The translations under genes and the position numbers were made by a program. This document shows positions 13,020 through 24,104 of a stretch of DNA of 64,000 nucleotides, piece after piece (positions within the stretch are counted from its first letter, which is position 1; every line of letters starts with the position of its first letter). Below the pieces are notes generated by a model, which saw nothing but the letters and a program-made list of their open reading frames with translations, searched no databases and had not been told where the DNA came from. The DNA comes from Eucommia ulmoides (lineage: Eukaryota; Streptophyta; Magnoliopsida; Garryales; Eucommiaceae), in assembly GCA_016647705.1 (NCBI GenBank), contig CM028335.1:25398905-25462904 (forward strand). The letters are read 5' to 3'.

Positions 13020-16000
13020 TTATAGTTTAATTAATTATTAATTTAGTATATTATTTATTAAAAACAAAACTTATTTTTTATCACCTAAATAAAGTTCGTT
13101 ATAATAATCGCGGTAATTAGCGACAATTTAATCCAATCCCTATGGATACGATAACTCTTCTCATTCACTATTCTATAAAACTTGACCCGTATACTTGCGG
13201 TAAAATTAGCGACATAATATCGCGCCTCCAGGGCGCAACAGTGCTTGCTCGAGGGAAGAAAGAAGGCACACTGTATATGACATCTGGTTCTCATGATGCT
13301 ATTATGGTTGTATCCTCAAAAACAGATACAGACATATAGCATCGTCGGCTTGGTCACATGAGTGAAAAGGGCATATAGATACTTGCTTCTAGAGGTAAGT
13401 TGAAGGGACTGAAAGATATAGCGATGGGTTTCAGTGAAGATTGCATGCTTGGCAAGCAGAGAAAGGTAAGCTTCACGAAAACCACCAAGACTTCAAAAAT
13501 TGAACGACTTGAGTTGGTCTACTTCGAATGTTTGGGGACCAGCGAAGGTTAGATCTCTTGGTGGCTTTGTCTACTTTGTGACGCTTATTGATGATGCAAT
13601 GAGGAAGCTTTGGGTTTATTTCATGAAACACAAAGATGAAGTATTTGATGTGTTCAAGAAGTGGAAAACCCTAGTTAAGAACGAGACAGTTTTGAAGTTG
13701 AAGTGTCTCAAATCAGATAACGAAGGAGAATACTGTGAGAAATAATTTGACAGATTTTGTGTTGAAAATGGCATTAGAAGGTTGAATATTATTCCAAAGA
13801 AGCCCATACAGGAATAGAGTTGCTTAGCGGATGAATAAGACTATTCTAGAGCGTACTAGGAGTATGAGAATTCACGCAGGATTGCCTAATGAGTTTTGGG
13901 CAGATGCGGTGAACACAACTGTCTACTTGATCAATTGAGGACCATCCGTATCATTTGATGGTGGGCTACCAGAAGAGGCATGGACAGGGAAAGAGGTAAG
14001 CCACTCTCATCTCAAGGTGGTTGGATATGATGCGTATGTTCACATTGAGGCCGAGAATAGGAGAAAACTTGATCCTAAGTCTTAGAGATGCACGTTTATT
14101 GGCTATGGATGAGACAATTATGGTTATAGACTTTGGGATTCTGAGAAGCACAAAGTTGTTAGGAGCATGGATGTTGTGTTTAATGAGTCTGTCATCTACA
14201 AGGACAGACTTGGAGGAGAAAATAAGATTGATGATGAACAAGATATAGTTGAGTTGGATGACTCAAGGTATGAGGAACAAGAAAGGCCATAAGTTGATCC
14301 AACAGATCAACTAGAGCCATCAACTATTCCCTTAAGAAGATCTACGCAAGAAGTCAAACCACCACAACAATATTCCCCTTCTTTTCATTATCAATTATTA
14401 ACAGATAATAGTGAACCATCTTGATATGAAGAGGTTGTGCAAGTGGAAACACATGACAAGTGAGAGCTTGCCATGAGAGACGAAAACTCCCTCTTGTCAA
14501 ATCAAACTTGGGAGTTAGTCAAACTTCCAATGGGAAAGAAAGTACTTCATAACAAATGGATTTATCGATTGAAGGAGGAGCACGATGGTACCAAGAGGTA
14601 AAAATACAAGATTGGTGATAAAGAGCTTTGAGTAGAAAACTGTCATTGATTACTTCGAGATCTTTTCTCCAGTGGTTAAACACATGACTATCCGGATTGT
14701 GTTAAATCTAGCCGCAGGGCATGATTACACCTAGAGCAGTTAAATGTGAAAACTACATTTCTTCATGGTGATCTTGAAGAAGATGTCTACATGCATCAAC
14801 TGCAGGGGTATGTAGTTGAGGCAAAAGAAGAATTGGTATGTAAGCCGAAGAAGAGCTTGTATGGATTGAAACAAGGTCTGAGACAGTAGTATAAGAAGTT
14901 TGATAGTTTCATGAAGAACAATGGCTTCCGTAAGTGCAATTCTGATCATTGTTGTTACTTCAAGGAAACAGAGACTTGTTATTTGATTATTTTTTTATAT
15001 ATGGATGACATGCTAGTTGCAGGACCTAGCATGAAAGAGATCTCTAGTCTTAAACGGAGACTGTCTGAGGAATTTGCAATGCAGGATCTTGGTGCGGCAA
15101 AACAGATCCTTGGGATGCGAATTCACAGGGACAGGAAGAAGAAGATCTTGAAATTGTTATAAGCGGAGTACGTGGACAAGGTACCCAGGAGATTCAATAT
15201 AGAAGATGCCAAATCAGTCGGTACACTTCTAGCTAGGCACTTCAGACTCTCCAAGGAACAATCACCAATAACAGAGGATAAATGTGAAGAGATGGCTAAA
15301 GTGCCATATGCTTCGGCCATCGGAAGCCTCACGTACCCCATGATTTGCACATGTCCAGACATTGCTCATGTAGTGGGAGTTGTGAGTAGATTTATGAGCA
15401 ATCCCAGAAAAGAGCATTGGAAGGCGGTCAAGTGGATCTTTCAGTAGCTTGTTGGTACCAAAGATTGGATATTGTGTTATGGGGGTGACAATGTTAACTT
15501 GCAAGGATATGTTGATTCGGATCTTGTGAGCAACATTGATAACAGGAGGAGTACCACAGGGTATGTCTTTACATTTGGTAGTGCTGCGATAAGTTGGATA
15601 TCTCGATTGCAAAAGGTGATGGCCATTTCAACAACTGAAGTGAAATATGTTGCAGCTACAGAAGCGTGCAAAGAGATGGTGTGGCTCAATCACTTGATGG
15701 AAGAGTTGGGACAACTACAAAAGGATCCTAAGTTGTATAGAGACAATCAAAGTACTATACACTTGGCGAAGAACTCTGTTTTCCATTCAAGGACAAAGCA
15801 CATCGACATCAAATTCCACTTCATTCGGTCTTTGTTGGAGGAAGGCTCAATTGTACTTGAGAAGATCCATACCCAAGAAAATCCTATGGATATGTTAAAG
15901 AAGACGGTGACAATTGACAAACTGAGGTTGTGTCTAACCTCAGTTGGCCTCGAACAGTAACTTCGAGGCACTGACCACGAGAGGATTTACTATGACAGAG

Positions 16001-16077
16001 AGAAGTTTCTTCGACAAGTTGGAGTTGGAGATGATAGATTTGCGGACAATCAAGTTTTAGCCTCAAAAGTGGGAGAT

Positions 16078-16574
16078 TGTTAAGAGTTGTAGACTAAAAC
16101 AATGGTATTACTATGGACTATCATCATTAATGAGTGGTTAGCTAGTATCATTAATGAAAGTGGCTAGCTAGTATTATTAATGAAAAAGGTTGGCTAGTAT
16201 CATTAATGAGAGTAGTTAACAAGTATCATTAATGTAGTGGAAGATTTTTCTCCCTCATTAATGAAGTTGTTGGCTAGCTCCATTAATGAAGTGGTTGGTT
16301 ATTGAACTCTTTCCCTATAAATAGAAGGTTGAGTGGTAGTGGTGAGATATGCAAGTGTGTGTCAAGTGAAGTGAGAAACAATAGTCTCACTTGTGTATTG
16401 TCCCTTGTAAATCTCTTATTTTCTAAATATAGTAATTTCTTCTTGTGGCGTGGATTAGACTTACGTCGAACTACGTTAAATTCTTGTATAATTTCTTTCT
16501 TTGCTAATGAATCTTTGGTGTTCCTTATTTTCAAATAATAGTTGTGTTGTTACGAGTCGGTTCGATCCCTAACA
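16078..16574 (+). repeat. 3' LTR of copia element
   Basis: It matches 7230-7727 nearly base for base, starting TGTTAAGAG and ending CCTAACA. It is preceded by a purine-rich tract and followed by the GTGGT target duplication. Confidence 0.9.
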
Positions 16575-16685
16575 GTGGTGACGGAAATGAATAGGGTAGC
16601 GGGGGTGGGTTGGGATGTAGAACAAGGGAACTGGGGTGGGTTAAGAAATAGAAGAGAAGAGAGAGAGAGAGAGAGGTGTTGTTGA

Positions 16686-18261
16686 TAGGGGTTGGCAATG
16701 GGCCGAGCCGGGCTAGCCTAACCCGAAAAACTTGAAGCCTGGATAGGTTTTGACTAGTCAACGGGCGGGGTCAGGCTAGGCTTATGATGGATTGGAGAAG
16801 ACTGAGCTTGCCCAATAGGCCCACACATCTTCGGATTCACAGACTCAGGCTTGAAGCTCATATATCAGGGGGTTTTTTTCAAATTATTCTTGGATTTCAA
16901 AATAATTAAATTGTCCTTTTTTTTTAACAAATGGTTAAACTGACCTTTTTTTTAACAAATGTTGTGGGGAGGGAAATTTGAACACTAGATCTCTAGTGAG
17001 AGAGAGAAACTTGATAATCATTAAATAACAAAGCCTTAGTTGTAGTTAATTATCTAATGAAAAAAAGAAAAAGTTATTTTTAATTCTCAAAATAATTTTA
17101 AGTTTTAAAATATGTTTCTCTTTAATTAAATTTATTTTAAACTTAAAATTTGTATTTTTTACTTTAAGAATTTATTATAATTTATACATTATTAACTTAA
17201 AAATAAATTAAATTACTTACCGAACCAAATTAATGTTGGACCTTTTCTTTTCACTTTGTTAAATTTATTTATAATTTAAAAAATTACATAGGTATTTTGT
17301 TCAAACTTTCAAACTTAACAAATGTAAATTGATAATTGAATAATGATATTTTTATTAATAGTAAAATAATTACATCACTATATTAAAATTCACTAGACAG
17401 TAATTAGTAAATGTTGGTGAGAAAATGCATTACTACATATATACATCCCAACCAGGTTGACGCGTGTGCCCATACACACATATATATATTATACACACAT
17501 TAGCATATGACTTGTGCCTAAAAGTACGGTGTAAAAAAAATTGAAGTTAATATTATTATTTTTAATTTAATTTCTATAAATTTAATGTTTCAATATTATA
17601 ACTAATTTAATGTCAATATATTACTTCCTATATTATTTTCTTTAATTTAATTTATATAAATTTTATATTTTAATATTATTACTAAATTTAATATCATATA
17701 TTATTTTTATAATTTTCGTAAATTTAATATCCATAATTTTCGTATATTGTATTTTCTCTTTTATATTATTTATTTAGTTTAATTTTTGTAAATTTAATAT
17801 TTTAGTATTATTATATTATATTATATATATATATATATATAATATTCTTTCTTCTCAATTATAAAATAAAAATATCCCCATTTTATTAGGTATAAGACAT
17901 AAAATATAAATACATATTTTATATTTATGTTATATTTTTATTTGATCTTGATTGTTGTTTGTCTCTTGAGATATCATAATGCTAAAAAATGTCTAGAGAG
18001 TTTATATCCGTCTTGTTATATTATATAGATATTTTAAATTCACGGGCTTTGAATTCGGTCTTCAGGCTTGAGCCTCAGGTAGCCCATATGTCGGGCTTCG
18101 GGCTCGGGCTTGCGGTCGGACTTCTCTAAAACATACAAAGCCCAAGCCCAATCGGAAGTTGTAAGGTCTTGGGCCGCGCGGGCCCAATTTTGGGCTCAGG
18201 GTGGGCAAAGCTCGGTGAGCTTCGGGTAGCCCATGGGCTTCAGACTTTTTGAAGACATCTA
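16686..18261. mobile_element. Non-autonomous hAT element
   Basis: A perfect 8-bp duplication GTTGTTGA flanks it (16678-16685 and 18262-18269), diagnostic of hAT elements. The left terminus TAGGGGTTGGCAATGGG is typical of the superfamily. The right terminus (reverse complement TAGATGTCTTC) matches weakly. Subterminal regions are rich in 'gggct' and 'cggg' words on both sides. No transposase was seen. A 530-bp Helitron lies within it. Confidence 0.75.
17500..18029 (-). mobile_element. Small non-autonomous Helitron
   Basis: The minus strand starts TCTATATAATATAAC (at 18029) and ends in CTAA (at 17500) after a degenerate hairpin related to the CCCGTGCC/GGCACGGG hairpin of the larger Helitron. 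It is flanked by A and T. It is extremely AT-rich and non-coding, with a (TA)n run at about 17817-17840. The assignment rests on both termini and the target rule. Confidence 0.65.
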
Positions 18262-18281
18262 GTTGTTGATGAGAGAAAGAG

Positions 18282-18400
18282 AGAAAGAGAGATGAGAGGT
18301 GATGGCAGTGGCGGTGGTTGTAGTGGAGATGAGAGAAGAGAGGTGATGGCAATGGCGGTGGTTATAGTAGAGATGAGAGAAGAGAGGTGATGGCAGTGAC
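18282..18400. repeat. Short tandem repeat, ~55-bp unit
   Basis: Two and a half units carry 'gatgagag' and 'aggtgatggca' followed by 'ggcggtggtt'. It is MULE B interior and apparently non-coding. Confidence 0.7.
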
Positions 18401-18559
18401 TGTTAAGTTTGCCAGAGTTGCAAAAGGTGAAATGTGTAGGAAGAAAATATATTTTCACTCCTAAAACTTTGAATAACTTTATAAATAGACTCCATTAAAT
18501 TAGTTGGAACAAAATGATGAAATTACTCTTATTATTTATTTTTAAAGCAAAATGACCAA

Positions 18560-18701
18560 AAAAAAAAAAAGTTCATCCGCGAACTTTGACTAATAGAATT
18601 GTAATTTGGGTCAAATTGAATCCAAATTCAATAATGAGAGATCAAATGCGTTCAATAAGTGGGGACCAATTAAACACCATGGCCAAGAAGTCATTTTTCC
18701 T
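18560..18701 (-). repeat. Right terminal inverted repeat of MULE B
   Basis: This is the reverse complement of the 5895-6035 terminus. Its inner flank (about 18450-18550, 'cctaaaactttgaataac') also resembles MULE A's right subterminal region (about 5672-5700), so the two MULEs are related. Confidence 0.7.
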
Positions 18702-18926
18702 TGCCTTTTTTTTTTTTATTTTTTTTCTTTGGTACTCGGTTCTCTAATCTTTTGGACAAATTTCTCAAATAAAAACATGCTGTTCTTCATTCTATTATTA
18801 CGTTGTCTTCCAATTTTTCAGTTAAACATTAGAAAAAAAACAGAACCGCTAACGAATGACCACCTAAAAAGCCCAGTCCACAACATAGTTAACTTCCGAC
18901 ACACTTCCAATAGCACAAATATACCT

Positions 18927-19250
18927 CTACTTAGTGAACCCAATTGGCAAAACGCCAAGGCCTCTAGGAAGCTGATTCTTCCCATGTGATGTGAGATTTG
19001 GCTGCATAGTTGACTCAAAAACTCCCTCATTATAGTGAATAACATGATACAACTCCCTGAAAACAGGATCAAACAATACATTAGATACTGATATTACAAT
19101 AACATTTATTGAAATGAAGAGTTTCAAACCATAATTCACATTATAAAGTCAAACCAAGTACCTGTGGAAGCCGAAACTCGATAGAGCAGAGTTCAGTGGT
19201 CTCTCGATGACATTCTAAAACATGCCTCTTTTTAACATGGTGGACTAAAT
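18927..19250 (-). pseudogene. Possible 3' exons of an unidentified host gene
   Basis: On the minus strand an open stretch ending 'EFRLPQ' stops at a CAG|GT donor (19161/19162). An acceptor ending GGGAG at 19053 leads into a 41-codon frame starting LYHVIHYNEG and ending PIGFTK with a stop at 18927-18929. The two pieces join in phase across an intron of about 109 bp. The composition looks like real coding sequence. I do not recognise the protein, and no upstream gene body is clear, so it may be a remnant. An alternative reading is chance open frames. Confidence 0.25.
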
Positions 19251-19270
19251 CAGAAACTCAGTCTCTCAAG

Positions 19271-19347
19271 TACTGTTTGGCAGTGTCGAATTGGAAATAG
19301 AAATGAACATTATCCAAAATGACAATTCCATACTACCAAACACTGCC
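19271..19347. mobile_element. Very short MITE-like foldback
   Basis: The ends 'tactgtttggcagtgtcgaa' and, reverse-complemented, 'gcagtgtttggtagtatgga' form an imperfect inverted repeat of about 25 bp around a short centre. No transposase is present. The superfamily is undecided (hAT or Harbinger). Confidence 0.5.
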
Positions 19348-22300
19348 TAAGAGAAGGACCCGACATAAGAAGCTAAGGACAAAATGATTAAAACCCTTAG
19401 GAACTTCAGTCATGGCTGTGGAGGTTGGCTGGGCCTCTCGACGCAGAAGAAATACTACTGCGATATATGCTCCATGTGATCTGTTTTTTGTGGCCTGTTG
19501 GTTAAACTCATCAGTACTCTGCTCTGTATTGGTCACTAAGAGAAACATATTTACTCCTGCTTGAACCTATTCGATTATAGCATTATAAATTTATAATACG
19601 GGGAAAAACAGCTAAAAACGAAGCATATACCAACGGAGTTCCTCTCTAGGCTATAATTCATGGATATTGACAATGAGCAAGAGATCTAAGAAATTCAAGA
19701 CAGTGAATGACGAATATTCATTCAACATGACTTGGATTTAGGAACCATTTGGTAATCTTTTTTTTTCTTTTTCTTTTTAAAATAAATACTCTATAAAATA
19801 AAAAATGTTAATTTATCAAAAAAGTACTTTTACCTAAACAAAAAAAAAACAAAAACTTAATGTGTTTCCGTTATGTTAGTGTTATCCGGATAAAAAGAAA
19901 AATTTAATCGAAAAAAATTTCTCAGTAGATCTCTTAAAATACAAATTCAAAAAAACGAAAACGGGTTTGTTTTTACTTTTCAAATAATGTACTTAAAATC
20001 ATGCTTTACCTTTTTATTTACCATAAAAAAACTTATAAAGAGCAGAATAAAAGCTACTTCAGAGGTTAACTTGATTTTATACCTTTTTCATCCAATGCAA
20101 CAAGATTTAGTAAAACAAGAGACAACCCAAGTGATAACATATCAACATGTGATGATTTTCAGGAAACAAATATGTGAAATTCCTTTAGTTCGACAATGAA
20201 AATCAATGAACATTATTGCACATGCAAAATTAGAATGATAAAAAATGTCCATGGATATCAGCTACGAAACTTATATGGCAATTGGACCTTAAAATTGGAA
20301 AAATTGAGTAGTTAAAAAACAAAGAAGATGCATTACAGCTGAAGTTCACTATTATAATGTTCAAAAGGACGGAATTAAAATCTTGATATTGAAATTGGAT
20401 ATGAAGGCACATATATTTCTAGACTTTTGAAAGTGTTTATTTCTAATTCCAATACCAAAACTACAATTCGTTCAACCAAACACAACATAAGAATAGTTTA
20501 TATCTGTTATGAAGGACCACCAAAATAAAGTATTGGTTTTTAATTTACAAATGCTTATCAATCAACTAAAAATTACTTAAAGAAGCATTAATCAAAGTTC
20601 AAACTCATATCTTTCAAAATGAGGTTTTTAGTTGAATTCGACTCCTAATAAATGTTACAAAAAACTATATGTTGAATTTCACTACCCTTGAAGTTCAAAA
20701 TATGTTGAATAGAACGAAAAAAACAAAGTTTTTTTTTTTTTTTTTTCAAAGTGCTATTCAACATATCTATGTTTATCTATATTTGGTGGTTGGGCATGTA
20801 TGCTCAGTATTGGTTTATTATCCCAAGAGTTAAATTTGTTAACTTCACTGAACCATAAAAGGAAATCAGGGTATTTTTCCTTCGAATCAGGTAACCGTTT
20901 CTCATCTGCATAAACATTTTTGTCCTCTAACTTATCGAGTATTTATATGTGAACAAATGAATGTAATTGATCGAATCAATCTCTAATCTATGAAATAGGC
21001 ATGGGGAACCCAAATCATATATTACTCTCTAATTCTCGATTTTATCTTCTTCCATCGTAGTCAAAGAAATTTGTGTTGTCTGAATGTAAAGACTATCAAC
21101 GTGCATAGAGCATTTCGTCATTATGAAAAGATGGTTATTTAATTTTAGTTTAACAATTTTTCGTTTCATTCTTTGTTATTTCTAATTTAGCGACTGATAT
21201 CCCTAAACTGAGTCTTCTAACATCTTCTCCCTCTCTCTTCTTTGTTTTCTTTTTTAATCAATGAAAAAACCAGGGCATACAGACCCTTGCATGGAAACAA
21301 TAGCTTGTTTGGCTCATTCTTATATGTTTGAGAGACAATGGTGCAAATTTTCTCGATCTTAATACTTTAGGGATAACAGCGACAAATTTAAGAGATCTTT
21401 TTGTTTTGGGGCAAAAAAAAAAAAAAAAAAGAACGAATATTGAATAATCATGTCAAGTATAATACTAATTTGGATAATCTTAAATAACTACAATCACTTA
21501 ATAAAATATAATGAAAATTGGAAAAGAAAATAAACCTAGTATTAATAGATCCAACATATAAGGAAACATGAACTTAAACCCCTTAGCCCCTCGACCACCA
21601 CTATCTAGGGATGTCAATCCAACCCAGCTCCATGGTGCTCTGACCATATCCGAACCAAGAGTGATAGGTTTCCACCATTTATAGATAGGACAGCACAAGT
21701 CAAAGAAAAAGTAATCCGCATTGGATTCGGAGCAGTTCGGGTTATTACATTATACATGCCCCGCTAACTTGCCGTGGGTATTTTTTTTTTTCTTTTTAGT
21801 GTTGGGTATTGCCACTGTGATAGTGTAATCAACAACAATTAACAAAGATCGCAAAATTTTATATGACAAACTCTTGATAGAGGTAAAAACATCGTGCAAT
21901 CTCAGTTGCATTCTTCTTCTCGGACAAATTGATGAAAATTATTTGGCATGTATTGTTTTCATCAAGTTTAATCATTTGATATGAAATCCATGTTTTTATT
22001 GTTGAATATATATTCGCAGAGAGAAAATGAGAATGATCAGGTGAACCAATAAGGAAAATCCCCATCTGTTCATAATTAATGCCAGCTTAACTTAAACAAA
22101 AATATGCTACTTCTCTTATTGAAAAGTACTTCAAGGGATGTATAAAGAGTTAAGTTCAATTCTCATCACCTAAAAACATCACTAGAAAGGGGATAAAAGC
22201 ATACACACTAGTAATCACGGGTCCTAGAAATTTCTAACTAGAACGATTCGGGTCAACTTTCTTCCCTCTAATGATCAAAATACGAATATCAACCCTTCTA

Positions 22301-22657
22301 CACTTAAAAAAAACACCAAATTACGAGTCAAATTCAAGAGTATTGAACCATCAAAGGTGATGTGTTATCAGCTGAGTTTTTTTTAAGGCATTTCGTCGAA
22401 CAGTTTCAATGCGTTTCACTTTGGGATTTTCCAAAGGAGACGAAGAGAATTCATGAAAGACTTTTTACCCAATCGGTAAACGAAAGAAACAGTTCACGCA
22501 TCAATTGCAACGAGAGAGAAATTATTAGACAAAATTATAAGACAGTTATTCCAGAATAGAGTGGAGGTACGTAACAATCAAATTATATTTCCACTGCCGC
22601 CGGAGAAGATGAGACCGACGAGCAAAACACGATCCGAGGAAGGCAGAAGGAAACTAA
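19348..22657. other. Low-copy spacer with weak gene-like patches
   Basis: 19360-19560 read on the minus strand is open and gene-like ('QAGVNMFLLVTN') but unrecognised. It and the sequence to about 19740 recur in degenerate form at about 43000-43400. 19740-21500 is AT-rich with poly-T at about 20730. 21605-21800 starts 'tagggatgtcaatcc', a hAT-like terminus without a visible partner. 22340-22657 is a moderately GC-rich stretch that continues after the Harbinger insertion at 23755, so it was one sequence before insertion. Confidence 0.4.
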
Positions 22658-23751
22658 GGCCCCGTTTGGTTAGTGTTTCAATTCCAACCCAACCCAACCT
22701 AAAAATTCTGAGATTGATTTTCAGAAACGAGTTTGGCAACACAAAATTCAACCCAATCCAAACAAAAAAATGAGAATTGATTATCAAAATCCTAAGGAAA
22801 TGAGAAACAAAAAAAATTTATTTTTTTTGATTTGTTAATGAGACCTACTCTTCTAACTTCATCCCTCGCATTTTTCTTTTCTTTTCTTTTATCATTTTTG
22901 TTGTTTAATGAGCCCACATCCTCGCAATCGTTTTCGCTGTCGGTGAGTCCACCTCCTCGCAATCCCACGCAATTGTCGATGCCGTCCACCTCCTTACAAT
23001 CGTCTTCACCGTCGCCATTGTCTTCGCCGTCGCCATCGTCATCGCCTCCATTGGTTCCTCGCCTCTCACCATCACGAATCGTTCATCGCACCCCGCCAAT
23101 CTTCACCACTGCTCGTCAATCTGTAATCGCAATCGATTTTGTTGCTCATCGATCTGTAATTGCAATCGATTTTGCAATTGGCATGAATCGATTAACTAAA
23201 TCGATTGGGCAGCTAGGGTTCGTGAACAAAATCGATTTCGTTGCTCGTCAACGAAATTGATTTTATTCAGGAATTCGATTTTGTTCAATGATTTCGATTT
23301 CGTTACTTGGTTTAGGGTTTCGATTTCGTTCTGAATTTTGATTTCGATTTTGATCTATGAATTGATTTTGATTTTGATTTTGATTTGTGAATTGATTTAG
23401 GGTTTTGATTTTGGTCCGTGAATTGATTTTGATTTTGATTTGGTTGAATTTGATAAAATCAATTCTATGATTGGTTCTTGATTTGGAGACTTTGACTTTC
23501 TAATTGGGGGTTTGGTTGAATTTGATCAAATCAATTCTAGTGTTGGTTCTTAATTTGGGGATTTTTGGCTGAAACACCTAAAATCAATTCTAGAATAATA
23601 TTATTACCAAACGCGATTCTGTTCTCAATACAAAAAAAAAAATTGTCGTTACCAAATGTAATTTTGTTCTCAGTAGGAAATAAAATTCTCAACCCAACCC
23701 AATCCATCCCAGTTGGGTTGAGAAAAGTGGAAATACTAACCAAACGCCACC
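22658..23751. mobile_element. Non-autonomous PIF/Harbinger-like element
   Basis: The termini GGCCCCGTTTGGTTAGTGTT (left) and, reverse-complemented, GGTGGCGTTTGGTTAGTATT (right) are inverted repeats. They are flanked by the 3-bp duplication TAA (22655-22657 and 23752-23754), as expected for Harbinger. No DDE transposase is visible. The interior has a Ser/Pro-rich open frame (22832-23260) and many 'gattttgattt' words, so it is either captured low-complexity exon DNA or element filler. Confidence 0.7.
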
Positions 23752-23754
23752 TAA

Positions 23755-24104
23755 TCTTCTATGTATCGTTTCAATTTAATCGGATGTCCCCGAACGAACA
23801 AACAGTTGAGCTGGAGTTACATAATGTGGTGCAAGGTTTTGAAGAAGAGCGATGTGGAACTTTGAACAGTAACAATGATATTTGCTTATTTGTCTCCTAA
23901 ATAGGCTAATATTAATTGAATATTTTATATTTTATATAGGGGTAATTGGCCAAAATTCCTATAATTAGACACAATAATCTATTTTAAATTTTAAATTTTA
24001 TTTGAGGCATAATCGTATCTTTTTCTTTTAAAATATATTTTAATCTTCTGTGTTTCTTTAAAAATATGTTTTAGCGTAACACTCTTTCTAAGAGTATATG
24101 TAAA
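23755..24104. other. Spacer, no gene seen
   Basis: The first 150 bases continue the low-copy sequence interrupted by the Harbinger-like element. The rest is AT-rich with no recognised feature. Confidence 0.4.

Larger units (their letters stand above)
8847..13230 (+). mobile_element. Solo LTR inserted in the copia, itself split by a Helitron
   Basis: It starts TGATAGGTG, ends CGCCTCCA and is flanked by a perfect GGGCG duplication (8842-8846 and 13231-13235). Removing the Helitron leaves about 1.3 kb that aligns by eye with the 1.5-kb LTRs at 36074-37612 and 39518-41019, for example the segment containing 'gagaggtaa' near 9620 versus 37065. No internal region or second LTR is present, so it is a solo LTR left by recombination. 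It carries CTGCAG-centred words at 9036-9153. Confidence 0.85.
7230..16574 (+). mobile_element. Ty1/copia retrotransposon (Tnt1/Tork-like), broken
   Basis: The element has two LTRs of about 498 bp flanked by the 5-bp target duplication GTGGT (7225-7229 and 16575-16579). A methionine-type primer site (about 7730-7741) follows the 5' LTR and a purine tract (about 16063-16076) precedes the 3' LTR. Parts in order are gag (about 7770-8400), a CCHC knuckle (about 8410-8455), protease ('WVIDFGA', about 8550), integrase (about 13330-14250), reverse transcriptase (about 14460-15160, 'YMDDM') and RNase H (about 15170-15960). A 4.4-kb solo-LTR-plus-Helitron insertion splits it at 8847-13230. The order is the canonical copia order. 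It carries many breaks and is a fossil. The LTRs differ by a few percent by eye, suggesting moderate age. Confidence 0.9.
3886..18701. mobile_element. Composite Mutator-like element (MULE B) with three nested insertions
   Basis: The ends are long inverted repeats: 5895-6035 on the left pairs with the reverse complement of 18560-18701 on the right, both containing 'attattgaattt' and 'gacccaaattacaa'. The first bases of the left terminus lie at about 3886-3893 and are separated from the rest by MULE A. Subtracting MULE A, the copia element and the hAT element leaves about 1.9 kb, close to MULE A's own 2.0 kb. The interior (6100-7229, 16580-16685, 18262-18440) has no transposase and is gene-like in composition. 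A clear 9-bp target duplication was not found (3877-3885 versus 18702-18710 match poorly). It is non-autonomous and probably old. Confidence 0.65.

Noticed and set aside
22832-23260. 142-codon Ser/Pro-rich frame as a protein gene
   Set aside because: It lies inside the Harbinger-like element, is low complexity and has no domain.
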